The translations under genes were made by a program, and so were the position numbers. The notes under the pieces are model-generated. The model was not told the origin of the DNA. It saw only the letters and a program-made list of their open reading frames with translations, and searched no databases. From contig OY856411.1 in NCBI GenBank assembly GCA_963693085.1, positions 63,472,001 to 63,536,000 of the forward strand: a stretch of DNA of 64,000 nt. The letters run 5' to 3'. How positions within the stretch are numbered: the first letter of the stretch is position 1; each line of letters starts with the position of its first letter. Origin of the DNA: Alisma plantago-aquatica (Eukaryota > Streptophyta > Magnoliopsida > Alismatales > Alismataceae). This document shows positions 24,021-36,197 of this stretch, in pieces.

Positions 24021-25842
24021 ACACTCCACCCCTTAAAGAGTATTTCGTCCCCAAAATCACCACAAGAGGGAAGAGAGGGTGAGTGTGTAATGTCCCAACC
24101 TTAAACAACTAGATGGGTACTAAACGCTCTACACATAAGCCAAGTGTTACAGAGGTTTCCACCAAACCTATACTTTTATCAAACACAACATTATTAGCAT
24201 TTTTGGCTTATTAGCATAATCTCCCTCATGTAAAACATCATCCTTATAATTCCATCACTTAGATCACATTTCATTCATATTATTTTCGAAACAATTACAT
24301 CTCAATATTATATCATATGTATTTCCCTCATCAATGGTTTTAAGCACAATTAGGGTTTACTAAGCCATTTCAACATTTATAGATGCATTAGATCACAAAC
24401 CTTAATACTATTCTCCTTTAACTTCATGGTATATGATTATCACATATTATTATGGTGAGAACCATATAATATTATCCAACAAATTATTAAACCTATAACA
24501 ATTCCAAGTGTGTCACATTAATGGCTTATATCTAAGTTACATATTGTCACAATGTCTTTCATACTCATATCCATGGCATCATTAATCTTTTTCTCTTATT
24601 ACACTAATTAATATGAATTAACTTCACATTATGTTAATCAAATTACCCATTTTCATATTATTGATTTGATTCATAAACCAATTTATGATAAAATGATTAA
24701 TGAGATGTATTTAGTCAAAAAAGTGATATGCCTAACATATGTTGGTGACTTGATCACAATTTTGATTAGGTGATTATAATCCATTTACATGTACCAAGGT
24801 AAATTATGTGATGGCACCTAATGACACTAGTGTATCATGAAAACATTAAGGAGGCATAGACCTTGTTAAGGCTAGATGATTACATCTTAGGGTTTAGGTC
24901 AACATGACCATTACATATTAAGCCTTCATTATAATTAGAGTGACTTAATCAAAATTATGTATATTCACAAATATTAATGAATAACTAATTATTATTTGCA
25001 TCAAGAATATATTAAGGTTCAAGCATATGAATTATTCCTTAGATGACTTATCCATTTGTTCATAAACAAACAAGATGAATTACAATTATATTACATTTGT
25101 TCGACTCTCACTAATCTCATGTCTAAGGAGTTAGGGTTTCTTGATTTCAAGGCATTGAGGAACTCCACCCCCTTAAAGAGGATTTCATCCTCGAAATCAG
25201 TAACTCCAAAATCTATCAAGGTACTAACACCACCATTCCACTTAAAGGGTTGACTAAGTCAAACTATTTTAAGGGTATAAGGGTATATAACCAAGTATAA
25301 GGTCCAACACTAACAGTTTTACTAATCACTAACATCCCAACTTTAAGGTATAGCATAGGGTACACTAACCCTAATCATGGTAATCTAAGACTCATATAAG
25401 GTACTTAAGGATTACAAGATGATTTTTGTTTGGAAAAATCAAATCATCATATAAGGGTTTCTAAGGTTATTCAACAATAAGGTAATATGTCTAAGGGTAT
25501 ACTATTTTGAGTAGTCTGTATCAGATCAGGCCAGGCCGGTGTCATATGAGCTCAGGATTCCTCATAAACCAAGCTAGTGGCGCGGAGGAAAATTTTTCCA
25601 GCCCCCAAGTTCTGACCCTTTCTAGACACCATCACTTTCAACTTCTTGCTCTAATAGCTACTCAATAAACAATTCACCAAAAAGTTGACAAATTTGATTT
25701 CTAATATGAAATTATTATGATCCTAAATCAAGCTTTCATCATAGGTCAACTTTAAGGTGAAAAACTTATTAAAGAAACTATATATGGTAAGGGTTCTATC
25801 TAGGAGACAATTTGAATTAGTCAAGAATCCGACTACCTTGAT
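24021..25842 (-). other. Internal region of outer family A element, no coding genes
   Basis: Non-coding AT-rich sequence related to 16120-18000 in reverse. The minus-strand polypurine region is at 24021-24040 (complement of CTCCACCCCTTAAAGAG). The second pol-end relic with purine run is at about 25163-25199. The same duplicated arrangement occurs in the inner element, so it is a property of the family. Confidence 0.7.
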
Positions 25843-25854
25843 GCTCTTATACCA
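25843..25854 (-). other. Primer-binding site of outer family A element, one base changed
   Basis: The minus strand reads TGGTATAAGAGC against the standard TGGTATCAGAGC, three bases inside the right LTR. It has one substitution. Confidence 0.8.
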
Positions 25855-26417
25855 TGCTGTAAAGACCAAGTCTCTACTAAAAATCATGGCAAACAAAAAC
25901 ACAAATTGTGTAGCAGTGGAAGATTAAAGCTTGACTTTATTCAAAATGTATAAAGAATACTATACAAAATTTGCCCAAATGGGGTACATATTTATACAAG
26001 AACAAGGATCTAGGTAGAGGAAGACTCAAACTAATACAACTTGTCTCCACAAACAACATAACAAAAGTATATGCAACTAGTCCAAGCTAATTAGATGTGT
26101 ACGATCTCCTTAGCCTTAGGCCGGTTCACCAAGCTTCCCATGCACACTCTGATCCTAATCTGGGTGGTTGGGATCACCTAGCAAGAGAAATATAAAAATG
26201 TATGTGTCAATAAAGGATAAGGACAATTATAAAGATAAAGCATTACATATTAAAAAGAATCCACTATACTAAGGGATTTCAAGAGTATGAGGAAAGTGAT
26301 CAAATAAGAATTGGAAATCTGCCATAGTTCAACCTCAAAAATTATCACATTGCATGAATATATTATGACACAAACTCATCTCAATGTTGGGTGAGGCACC
26401 TACCGGACCTCACCATA

Positions 26418-26535
26418 TATAAAATGGAAGGGGAACTAAACCTGGCAGGAGGACTAAAACCTCAGTGCCCTGTATAAAGTGGCAGGGGGACTAAAACCCC
26501 AGTGCCTACAACAGGGGAACTAAAACCCCAATGCC
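26418..26535 (-). repeat. Hairpin minisatellite in the outer right LTR
   Basis: Diverged tandem units of the GGGGACTAAAACCCCAGTGCC type lie here, the same array as at 11095-11225. One unit is partly lost near 26435. Confidence 0.75.
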
Positions 26536-28312
26536 CTATGGGTGGTTTGTACTCATGTACACTACATTCTAATTTCACCAATAAATACATCATGCATAAA
26601 TAAGTCTCTTGGTAGCATTGAGAGATATAAATAAAATTGCATCATAGCAAATGGGAATAATTTCCAACAAACATTCCAATTAAGCAAGCCAACATTGGAA
26701 TTTCAAGTAATGATCAAGTACATCGATAAACGAGCCAACTTAGGTATTATAAGAATCAAATAATGAAAAGAACCAATAAATGGCATTAGAGGGATTACAA
26801 GTCTAGAAATTTAGTAATGTGGAGTTGGATAAAGTCCCAACTGAGTAATAGGTGTATTTGCACATTAATCATTCCACAATCATTCTTTACAATTATAATG
26901 GGGAACATGGTCCACATATTTAAATAAGGGTCATATACTGAAATAGGGCTCACATACATAAATAGGATTCACATACCTTATTATAGATCCTTAATCATCA
27001 TTATCACTGATAAGATTGTATCCAAGATCATTTTCCCTAGTTACAAATATTTCACATGAATTAGTATTTATTAAGCATAGAGTATAAAGGAAAACCCATT
27101 TTAGACCTTATTCAAAAACCACTGATTTAGGACTCAAAACTAGGACCAAAATTTCACTTAGGTTTCACTGATTAAGAAAACATACTTAATTCCCTGATTT
27201 GGAGTTAAAAAAAATTAATTATACATTATAGACCATTTAACATAATCAAATAGGTATCCAAAGAAAACTTCAAAAAAGGAATCATAATTGGGACTGAAGA
27301 ACCATCAAATCAGATTCTACATGAAAAATCCTTTCCAACGACTATTTATTTGATTTTTTTTTGTGACCATGGAATGATTTACTATGAAATAAGTAAAATC
27401 AGACAATCAGAATGCAAGAAAACCATAGCGAGACAATAATTTAAATGAAATTGTAAATCGATGTAAATAGTAGGTGAAATGACCAAACTGCCCTTGAATT
27501 TTAAATGAAATCAATTAAAATATTGAAGGCACTACTGTCATTCACATGTAACATAACTCATTGGCGAGGAAAAATAAAACAAGAGGGAAAGGACGAAAAT
27601 GCCCATGCCAATTTGATAGGCGGATTAATGGGGCAGGGGTGCCCTTGTCATTTGCTTATCGAGATTCTACATGCTTTGGCCATGGTGATGGCATTTCATC
27701 AAGCAGGCTACTATAGATCGAGCTCCTGGCTCAACTCGCCTCATACGGCTAAACCTCACACAAGGAACAAGGCAAAAAGGACCTCTGAGGTCCGACAAAG
27801 ACGGCAATGCATCAACCTCAAGGCGAGGACCGCACAAACCGTGAAACTGATCGACGATGGTTGGGGAAATAGGGGAGAGAAGTCCAGTGATAAAATGGAT
27901 CAAAGTAAGGAGGAAAAATTGAGACAAGGGTCAGAATACAATTGTGGGTGAAAGGTGAGCTCAACGGACCCCTTGCCAAAGGCGGGGGTACACCCGAACC
28001 CCAATACCACACGATGCCAGTGAGATGCTCACCGTGGTCCATAGGACCTGGAACATGGGGGCACCCCAAGAAAAAGTAAAGAGGGAGAAGTAAAGAATAG
28101 GCATCGATGATACTCACCTAGGAGGCAATCGAATAGAACTGGCCAGAGGAGGATTCTCTAGGACGAGGTCACTAGAGAAGCACTTTGAGTAGGTCGAGGA
28201 GGAAGAGGCCAGCTGGGAACAAATTGAGAGAGGAGGAGAAAAGATTGAGGTCTAAGGGTTCTCACGGTGGTTGTATATAGGCGAGTGAGAAGCTAGGTCT
28301 CACTCTGTAAGT

Positions 28313-28317
28313 CGCGG
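28313..28317. repeat. Left target-site duplication of Athila-1 (CGCGG)
   Basis: CGCGG precedes the element and CGTGG (42674-42678) follows it. The single difference is a C-to-T change at a CpG. The left LTR of the outer element shows the empty version near 23008 (CATGG). Confidence 0.75.
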
Positions 28318-28468
28318 TGATGTGAGGATTTTGAGTCGCTTTTATAGGCTAGTTTCATATGCGTTTTATGCGTTTATTGGTCATTTTCATGGTTAATATC
28401 GCATGATTCATTTCCTTCAGCGTATAATCTTGTTATGCATCAAATTTACCTTGTTTTATCTTATTTGG

Positions 28469-28476
28469 TATAAAAG
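28469..28476 (+). promoter_or_regulatory. TATA-like box in the Athila-1 LTR
   Basis: GGTATAAAAGATC is a good TATA match about 70 bp before the palindrome array and is repeated in the 3' LTR near 39705. If it is the core promoter, the array lies in the RNA leader. A weaker CATATACCT lies after the array at 28875. Confidence 0.45.
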
Positions 28477-28540
28477 ATCATATTTCTCATATTTGATTGG
28501 TGTTCTTCTCTTTATTTCAGGGAATTCACATATATGCAAC

Positions 28541-28802
28541 CATCGATACCATCGATGGCTGTCGATACTATCGAGACGGCCACAGTGAGGTAGCCAGAAA
28601 GAGAAGAACACGTCGATACCATCGACCCAAAAGTTGATGGTAGTGAGATGTCTTCAGCAATCCAAACATCCACACGTCGATGCCATCAACGACGCAGGTT
28701 GTCGATGGTATCGAGCTGCCATCAGAGAGAATGCCAAAAAATCAAGGAGCGTCGATATTCTACACGGGTCGATACCATTGACCCACCGTCGATGGTATCG
28801 AC
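28541..28802 (+). repeat. Palindrome-pair array 1 (5' LTR of Athila-1)
   Basis: Eight clear or near copies of GTCGATACCATCGAC or its reverse complement GTCGATGGTATCGAC occur in about 260 bp. Each copy is itself nearly palindromic (TCGAT, three bases, ATCGA). The last two form a hairpin (28768-28782 with 28788-28802), with one mismatch. Confidence 0.9.
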
Positions 28803-29846
28803 GCCGTCAGATCAGGAAACTGCCCAGATCGATCTAAAACGAATGACCGTGATGTTTTGACGACTGTAAGTGATCCATATACCTAAAAAAAGATGGCCCA
28901 AGTCGTACTATCACGTCATTAGCCGCCACACGAGTCTCAGAAGAGAGGAGAAGGAAGAACGGAGCCCAGAGCTATGCCCCAGATGTTTCCAGAGCTACAG
29001 ACGGAGTTTTGTACTGCCAGAAGGCTGTAGAACGCACATCCCGCTTCGAGGATTGCCCGGTTCTCCTTCGTTCAGGGGTTACACCATCTCCATCCATGTT
29101 TCCCCTATGTTTTCTTCTTCCTTCATGATGTTTTTCATTGAGATGAACATGCGGGGCTAATTCCCTTTATCTTTAGGACTAGGAGTAGCCCGGGTAATCA
29201 TTGTATGACGCCTTTTACATAGTTAATCATAATTTGTCTATCAAATATGTGGTATGATATTGTTTTCTCAATTCTATCATTGTGCTTGATCCCCATAATG
29301 GTAATTTAATACCTTTAATTGCTTTTGACAAAGAATTAACGGTTGAAAAGATGCAATGATCACATTAACGAATAAATCCTTTGGAAAAGGTGATGTATGG
29401 TTAATGGTGGAAACCTAAAGATATGTTTTTCATGCACCTAATTTAGGGTATAGGTTACTACTGACGTGGAACTGACCTAGATTAAGGTAGTGAATTGTAT
29501 CGCAGAAGTGAACAATTTTATATACATGCCACTACCCGGAATAGGAGATGAGTGTAATAATTGTGTAGGAATTAATACAATGAAAATCCACGATGAAACC
29601 GCAATCCTAAAGATTCCATTTTAATTGATTAAACCAATAATTAAATCGATTGCTTTGTTTTCTTTTGTTTTTATTTTCTTTTTCAAACAAATCTTAAACT
29701 TTTATAATCGGTCTAGCTGATTGCAAGTAGTTAGTAGTAGTCTACCGAAATTATGTTCCCTCAGTTCGACTCAGGCCTCACAAAGGCCTATATTACATTG
29801 ACGCATGCACTTGCATTTTATGCACGGTTTAATCGTGTCAAGTTTT

Positions 29847-29864
29847 TGGCGCCGTTGCCGGGGA
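29847..29864 (+). other. Primer-binding site of Athila-1
   Basis: TGGCGCCGTTGCCGGGGA lies six bases after the LTR. This is the well-known primer site of plant Athila/Tat elements. Confidence 0.95.
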
Positions 29865-30021
29865 ACAGTAATTTTCGGCACTACGAGTGCTGTGAGCGGC
29901 CACACTAGGCCACTTTTTCATATAATTATTAAAATTTTAAATTTAATTTCACAATCTTCTAATTACTTATTCCCTTTTAGCACCATACTGAAATAATTTC
30001 CATCTTTTCAGGTGCTAGTTG

Positions 30022-31053
30022 ATGGTAAAGACGCGTATCACAGACTACGCAGAATTACTAGTAATTCCGCCAGTAGGTGAAGGAGTTGAGTTGAAAAATC
30101 CACCACCTATGGAATTTGAACAAGAACCTGAAGAAAAGACAATATGGGAGAAGATCAAGGCTTATTCCTCATTAGCATCAAAGGGGCCGATAAAAAGGCA
30201 GGCAATCAACATTCCCACATACAAGATTGATCTGGCATTGATAAAGCTGATCAAGTCTCAAGCATTTCATTGGTTGAAGAATGAAGATCCTATTGCTCAC
30301 ATTAGCACATTTGTAGAGAACTGTGACATGATAAAGATTGACAGGTTTCCACAGGAGGCACTTTACTTGAAGTTATTTCCCAGCTCTCTTACAGGAAATG
30401 CACGAGAATGGCTACACAACCTTGATGATGAAATCGTGGAGACTTGGGATCAAATGATTGAGGTCTTTTTCGAGCGATTTTTCCCACCCGAGAAGATCAA
30501 TGACCTGGTGAGGAAAATTCACAATTTCAGCCAAAAGGCAGGAGAAACCTATTCTGAGACATGGGAACGCTTCCAGATCATGCTGAGGAGGTGCCCACAT
30601 CAAGGACTGGGCAAGGAAAAACAAGTAAAAATTTTCTACTTTGCTCTCAATGAGCATGACAGACGCAACTTATATTCAGCAGGCTCATGTTTCTTCTTGA
30701 ACCACACAGACACAAGGTGTTGGGAGATCTTGAAGAACATGGCTAAGAAACAGTCCTGGGGTGATAGAGATGCACCAGAACAAGTTAGAGCTGTAGGGGA
30801 TGCAAAATCCATCAAAGAACTGAATGACAAGATGGACTTGATTGCAAAGAGACTTCTAGCAAAAGAGGATGGAGGATCTGATGATGAGGCACAAGTGAAA
30901 TTCACGCGCCAGCAACTGGGGTACAAAAATAATGACTATTCTTGGAGGAAGGATAAAAAGTTTTCATGGAAGGATCCAAATAATTTCCTACAGGATCCTG
31001 ATGCTAAGCCACAGCCCATGACAGAGGAAAAGAGCAATGAGTTGCTCAATTAG
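30022..31053 (+). CDS. gag: Athila-1 Gag (capsid polyprotein)
   Basis: This intact frame encodes 343 residues from the ATG at 30022. The family forms the virus-like particle that packages element RNA. Residues about 80-235 match the plant Retrotrans_gag domain: FHWLKNEDPIAHISTFVENC, LFPSSLTGNAREWLHNL, WDQMIEVFFERFFPPEK and ETWERFQIMLRRCPHQGL. The later part is charged and continues past a TAG at 31051-31053 into a related frame, so the original polyprotein was longer. No zinc knuckle is visible. A pyrimidine-rich TCTTTTCAG ends at 30011, 10 bases before the ATG, and could be a splice acceptor. It is the only undamaged long frame in the window, but whether it is expressed is unknown. Confidence 0.88.
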   Translation: MVKTRITDYAELLVIPPVGEGVELKNPPPMEFEQEPEEKTIWEKIKAYSSLASKGPIKRQAINIPTYKIDLALIKLIKSQAFHWLKNEDPIAHISTFVENCDMIKIDRFPQEALYLKLFPSSLTGNAREWLHNLDDEIVETWDQMIEVFFERFFPPEKINDLVRKIHNFSQKAGETYSETWERFQIMLRRCPHQGLGKEKQVKIFYFALNEHDRRNLYSAGSCFFLNHTDTRCWEILKNMAKKQSWGDRDAPEQVRAVGDAKSIKELNDKMDLIAKRLLAKEDGGSDDEAQVKFTRQQLGYKNNDYSWRKDKKFSWKDPNNFLQDPDAKPQPMTEEKSNELLN

Positions 31054-31056
31054 GTG

Positions 31057-32082
31057 ATAAAGCAGAATCAAGAGTTAATGAGTACGTTTGGCCAACAAAT
31101 CAAGCAACAAGGAGAATTTATGAATTAGTTTGGGCAAACTCTACAAAGTCATGGGGCTCAGATGAGGACTCTTGAGACATCTATAGCACATATGGCAGCT
31201 GAAATAGCAAGTTTGAAGAAGCCCACAATGCAAGGTTTTCTGGGAAATACAAATATTCTAGGAGGGAACCACCATGCTAAAGCCATTCTAATGAGGAGTG
31301 GAAAGAAACTTTTCAATCCTAGGGTTGATGAACCGAGCACCCCACAACCAAAAGATCAAGGTGAGACCGCAGAGGATACTGAAGTGGTAGAGACAACTGA
31401 AGATGAAGTAGGGAAGGCCACAGAGGAGCCTATTGTAGAGAAGGAAAAGGATAATATGACACCATATGTGCCACCACATCAGAGGGCACAGACTGCCCCC
31501 ATCCCTTACCCCAACAGTCTCAAAGCCAAGAAAGTGGATGCACAGTTCAAGAAATTTTTGGACAGTTTTAGAAAACTTTCTATTAATATTCCTTTGTTGG
31601 AAGCGATTGAGCAGATACCCTCGTATGGTAAATTCTTAAAAGATATAATTACCAAGAAGAGGAAGATACTTGATACCGAGGTGGTAGTGCTTAAGGAGCA
31701 GGTCAGTGCCTTTATTCTGGGTAAACTGCCACCGAAGAGACAAGATCCGAGCTGCTTCAACATCTCTTGCTATATTGGAAAAGTAAAATTTAGTGAGGCA
31801 CTATGTGATTCTGGGGCAAGTATCAACTTGATGCCCCTCTCTACATTTAAAAAGCTTGGGCTAAAAGAATCTCGGAAGAGAAATATGACAATTCAACTGA
31901 CATACAATTCTATGGTGAGGCCGTATGGTATTTGTGAGGATGTCTTAGTAAAGGTTGATAGGTTTGTGTTCTCGACTGATTTTGTCATTTTGGAGATGCA
32001 AGATGAACTAGGGAATGAGCTATTTTTGGGAAGACCCTTTCAAGCCACTGCCGACATGATACTGGAGATGGGTAGAGGCTGA
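31057..32082 (+). pseudogene. Athila-1 Gag-Pol linker and protease
   Basis: This continues the polyprotein after the gag stop. An extra TAG at 31126 lies before the open frame 31162-32082. The linker is acidic and Pro-rich. Then come LSINIPLLEAIEQIPSYGKF and the aspartic protease: VKFSEALCDSGASINLMPLS, with the catalytic D-S-G in place (Asp codon at 31807), YGICEDVLVKVDRFVFSTDFVIL and LFLGRPFQATA. The order and motifs match Athila proteases. The protease core is complete, but a TGA at 32080 separates it from the reverse transcriptase. Known role: cuts the Gag-Pol precursor. Confidence 0.85.
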
Positions 32083-32222
32083 TTGACAATGGGTATAACC
32101 GATGACAGATTTGAAATACTCATGCCACAAATCCATAACAATCACAAGGAAATGAACAATATCATAAAATAAAGCACTTTGAGCACCGCATCTCTCTTTG
32201 TCTTGGGAAGCCATTTCTTGAT

Positions 32223-34260
32223 ATGGCTCATGTAATGACGAAGGTAGATAAAGGAACAATTTCTTTGGATATCATGGAGCAGACGAAGGTAATTTCTCTT
32301 GTAAAAGCAGTGGGTTATCCCGATGATAAAGAAGAAGAAGTTTCACCGTCTACTGAGGATGAGGCTATAGTAGTCTCCATGTTTGAATCATACTCGCAAC
32401 ATCCCCTTGAGGCATGTCTTTTCAACTTAATGGAAGATTGGATGAGAAGCACTTCATTACAAGAATGTGTAAAAATGCTTCAAGTGCTTCCTTGTTATTA
32501 CGCCAAGCACTATGAAGATCTGGGACTGTTGCCACCACCGATTCAATCTTCCTTGGTTAGCCCACCTGAGTTGGAACTTAAGCTGCTGCCCCCCCACTTA
32601 AAGTATATCTTCTTGGCAGATAACGAGAAGCTTCCGATGATCATATCGGCATATCTGAGTACCGATGAGGAAGCCAATTTGATGCTTGTGTTGAAGAACC
32701 ACCGTGGTGCATTTGGGTGGTCCGTTTCTGACATTAAGGGGATCTCCCCTACTCTATGCCAGCACAAGATCCGGCTTATAGAAGGAGCCAAGCCAGTGAT
32801 TCAGCCGCAACATCGACTCAATCATAGCATGATGGAGGTCGTCAAGAAAGAGGTGATCAAGCTTCTTTTGGAGGGCATCATCTATGCTATTTCAGATTTG
32901 ACATGGGTAAGCCCCACACAGGTAGTCCCTAAAAAGGGGGGAATCACTGTCACTCAAAATATGTTGAATGAACCGGTCACCACCCAATTGGTAATCAGAT
33001 GGTGTGTTTGTATTGATTACCGTCACCTGAACTTTGCTACTTTGAAAGATCGTTTTCCTCTCTCATTCATTGATCAAATTTTAGAGCGATTGGCCGACCG
33101 CTCTCATGTTTTCTTTTTAGACGGCTATTCTGGCTATAATCAAATTTCCATTGATCCTAAGGACCAAGAAAAGTCGACCTTCACTTGTCCATATAGAACT
33201 TTCGCTTACCGCCGCATGCCTTTTGGTTTGTGTAACACACCAACCACTTTTCAGCGCTACATGCTTGCTATTTTCTCTGATATGGTGGAGCGCTGTTTAG
33301 AGGTTTTTATGGACGAATTTTCCATCTATGGTGTGTCATTTGATGAATGTTTACAAAATCTTGATAAGGTGTTGTAGAGATGTGAGGACACACATTTGGT
33401 GCTGAATTGGGAAAAGTGCCATATGATGGTAAATGAAGGCATAGTGCTAGGACACAAGGTGTCCTGCAAGGGACTGGAGGTGGATCCAGTAAAGATTGAG
33501 GTTATTTCCAAACTACCTCCACCGAATACGGTGAAAGGGGTGAGGAGTTTCCTTGGTCACGTGGGGTTTTATCACCAGTTTATCAAGGACTTTTCGAAAA
33601 TAGCTAAGCCGCTATCGGAATTGCTTGAGAAAGATGCAGTTTTTGATTTTAACAATAAATGTCTGCATGCTTTTGAGGTACTTAAGGAAAAATTGATTTC
33701 TATGCCGGTTGTTCAAACACCAGATTGGACTAAGCCATTCAAACTTATGTGTGACGTGTCAGACTTTGCCGTAGGGGCTGTTCTTGGGCAGCGTCTAGAG
33801 AACAACCTACAGTGATTTTTTATGCGTCTAAAACTTTAAATGATGCCCAACTAAACTACACCACTGCAGAGAAAGTGCCGTGGTTTTTGCTTTCAAAAAA
33901 ATTAGGCAATATTTAGTGGGTTCTAAGGTTTTGGTGTGGACTGATCATGCCACCATAAAATACTTAATGGAGAAGAAAGATGCTAAGCCTAGATTGATTA
34001 GGTGGATCTTATTATTGCAAGAATTTGACATTGAAATTAAGGATAAGGTGGGCATTGAAAATGTGGTTGCGGACCACTTATCTCGGTTAGAGTGGGTTAA
34101 TGAGAGGGATACTAATATAACCATTACTGAGACATTTCCCGATGAGAAAATTGGTTTTCACATATTGTCAATTACCTTGCATGTAAGGAAATCCCGGATG
34201 ATTGGACTTATCAAGAGAAAAAAGGTTTTTCCATTCTTTGAGATATTATTTTTGGGATGA
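32223..34260 (+). pseudogene. Athila-1 reverse transcriptase and RNase H, broken
   Basis: Reverse transcriptase motifs in order: CVCIDYRHLN, VFFLDGYSGYNQISI (catalytic Asp), RRMPFGLCNTPTTFQRYM, then FMDEFSIYG. In this lineage the last motif should be F-M-D-D. Here the second Asp (33315-33317) is GAA, Glu. A TAG at 33375 stops the frame, which resumes at 33396 with the connection part. RNase H begins at LMCDVSDFAVGAVLG (near 33745), shifts frame near 33810 and 33880, and ends with [12 protein letters not shown] near 34090. Together the stop, shifts and active-site change make it inactive. It sits between protease and integrase as in all Ty3/gypsy elements. Confidence 0.9.
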
Positions 34261-34261
34261 C

Positions 34262-35436
34262 CCTATTTTGTTGAGACAATACAGGGATGTAATCTTGTGC
34301 AGGTGTGTACCGGAAAATGAATATGATAGTGTGCTTAGACACTGTCATACATTACCCACCAACGGTCATCATGCGAGTGCAAGGACGGTGGCAAGGTGCT
34401 AGAGAGTGGCCTTTATTGGCCTACACTTTTTAGAGACGCCTATGACTATGTGAGACAGTGTGATTCCTGTGAAAGGGCAGACAATATCTCAAAACTGCAA
34501 GAGATGCCCCTTAATGTATTCCAAGAAGTTGAGGTATTTGATTTGTGGGGTATTGACTTCATGAGACCCTTTGTATCTTCTAATTCTAATTTATATATCA
34601 TGCTTACTGTCGATTATGTATCGAAGTGGGTAGAGGCAATACCCACAAGGACTAATGACACTACAGTAGTGTGCATGTTCGTGAAGGATCATATTTTCTG
34701 TAGGTTTGGTGTGCCACAGATGATCATTAGCGATGGGGACACCCACTTCATGAATCGGAGATTCGCTGTATTATTGAGAAAATACGGGGTCAAGCACAAT
34801 GTAGGTACCCTATATCACTTGCAAACACAAGGTCAGGTGGAAGTGTCAAATAGAGAGATTAAGAAGATCCTAGAGCATACAGTGGCCTCGTCAAGGAAGA
34901 ATTGGAGTGCGTTGCTACTGGATGCACTATGGGCATACATGACCGCATTTAAAACACCTATAGACACTACGCCTTTTAGGTTGGTGTACGGCTGAGCCTG
35001 CCATTTACCGATAGAATTGGAGCATAAAGTGCACTGGGCACTAGGAAAATTGAATTTGAGCATGGACGAGGCAGGGAAGAAGTGAATGTTAGAGCTCAAT
35101 AAGCTAGACGAGCTAAGGATGAATGCCTACGAGAACTCAAGGATCTATAAGGAGCGGACAAAGCAGATCCATGATCGTCACATTCAGCCGCTAGTGTTCA
35201 AAAAGGGTGAGAGAGTGCTTTTGTTCAATTCAAGGTTAAAAGTGCATCCTGGAAAATTGCGATCCCGCTGGAGTGGACCGTTTGTAGTAGAGGAGGTGCG
35301 ACCCCATGGTGCTATCATGGTTAATGATGGTGATAGAACATTCTTAGTAAATGGTCAAAGATTGAAGTACTATTATGGGGAGGACTACACAAGGAAGGTG
35401 CACGAGGTTAAACTCATGGCGCTTAAGGAAGAATGA
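34262..35436 (+). pseudogene. Athila-1 integrase, broken
   Basis: The zinc-binding HHCC region starts in frame 34202-34402 (HTLPTNGHHASARTVAR) and moves to frame 34396-34995 (YVRQCDSCER). The catalytic core has the three acidic residues in context: DLWGIDFM, IISDGDTHFMNR and QVEVSNREIKKIL. TGA at 34993 and another at 35083 interrupt the end of the core. The C-terminal part 35086-35436 has RVLLFNSRLKVHPGKLRSRW, the usual Athila integrase end. The ancestor's enzyme inserts element DNA into chromosomes. This copy carries one frameshift and two stops. Confidence 0.88.
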
Positions 35437-35605
35437 ATAGCTTGATTTCGTCTAGCCTAAGACGTTAAAGTAGGGCGCTTGTTGGGAGGCAACCCAACCA
35501 TTGATAGATATCATTACCATTTGCTTCAATATTTTTATTTAATTTCATTTTTAGTGTAAACATGATACCCTGATATGTTTGTTAAGTGTGTAGGACTGCT
35601 TGGGT

Positions 35606-36162
35606 GTCAACACCATCGACCCTTGTGTCGATGGTAGCGACAAGGGTGCAGAGCGGACAATATAGAAATTTTGCTCCATCGATACTATCGACGACCTCAT
35701 CGATAGTATCGACCACCCAACAGTTTGATCAACTCAAATTCTAGAGCAAGGCGATAGTATCTACGCCATGGTCAATGCTCACGAGATTCCTAAAGATTTT
35801 CAGAAAAATTGGTAGCGGAGATATCGATACCATCGATGGCCAATGGTATCGACCCGACTTCAGAGAAAAGATGGTTCCAGGTCTCACGAGGAAAAGGATT
35901 GGAAATAGAAGTCGATGCCATTGACACCTCGTCGATGGTATCGACGCGACACATCAGCAATCCGCGAGACGCCATCAACGAAGCGTGCCAAACCTTGAGG
36001 TCGATCCCTGGGATGGGCTGATACCATCGAACCTTGTCGATAGTATCGATGCGTCATCGATCCAGGCCCCCACATCTAGCAATCGACGACCGTCAATGCC
36101 AGCGAAGGAACGCATTTTGCTATAGGTGTCGATACCATAGACAACCTATTGATGGTATCGAT
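35606..36162 (+). repeat. Palindrome-pair array 2 (between integrase and the ORF-1-like gene)
   Basis: About twelve copies of the Athila-1 motif are arranged as six inverted pairs separated by 5-8 bases. One pair, 35679-35691 with 35700-35712, is a perfect 13 bp stem with an 8-base loop. Between pairs lies unrelated sequence of 30-100 bp. No protein domain is present. The frames here (35809-36021, 36034-36258) are by-products. Confidence 0.9.
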
Positions 36163-36187
36163 GGGGTACCAGGGGCGCCGACCTCAA

Positions 36188-36197
36188 CTATAAAAGG
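36188..36197 (+). promoter_or_regulatory. Putative internal promoter (TATA box) of the ORF-1-like gene
   Basis: CTATAAAAGG lies 26 bp after array 2 and about 200 bp before the ATG at 36394. The following sequence is pyrimidine-rich (TTCATTTCTCTTCACACC), like a plant transcription start. This suggests a separate transcript for the 3' gene; that is inference. Confidence 0.45.

Larger units (their letters stand above)
28318..29840 (+). repeat. 5' LTR of Athila-1
   Basis: 1523 bp, TGATGTGAGG to AATCGTGTCA. It holds a TATA-like TATAAAAG (28469-28476), a palindrome array (28541-28802) and a GTAAGT (28866-28871) that could be a splice donor. It matches the 3' LTR in length (1515 bp without its insert). 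Confidence 0.93.
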
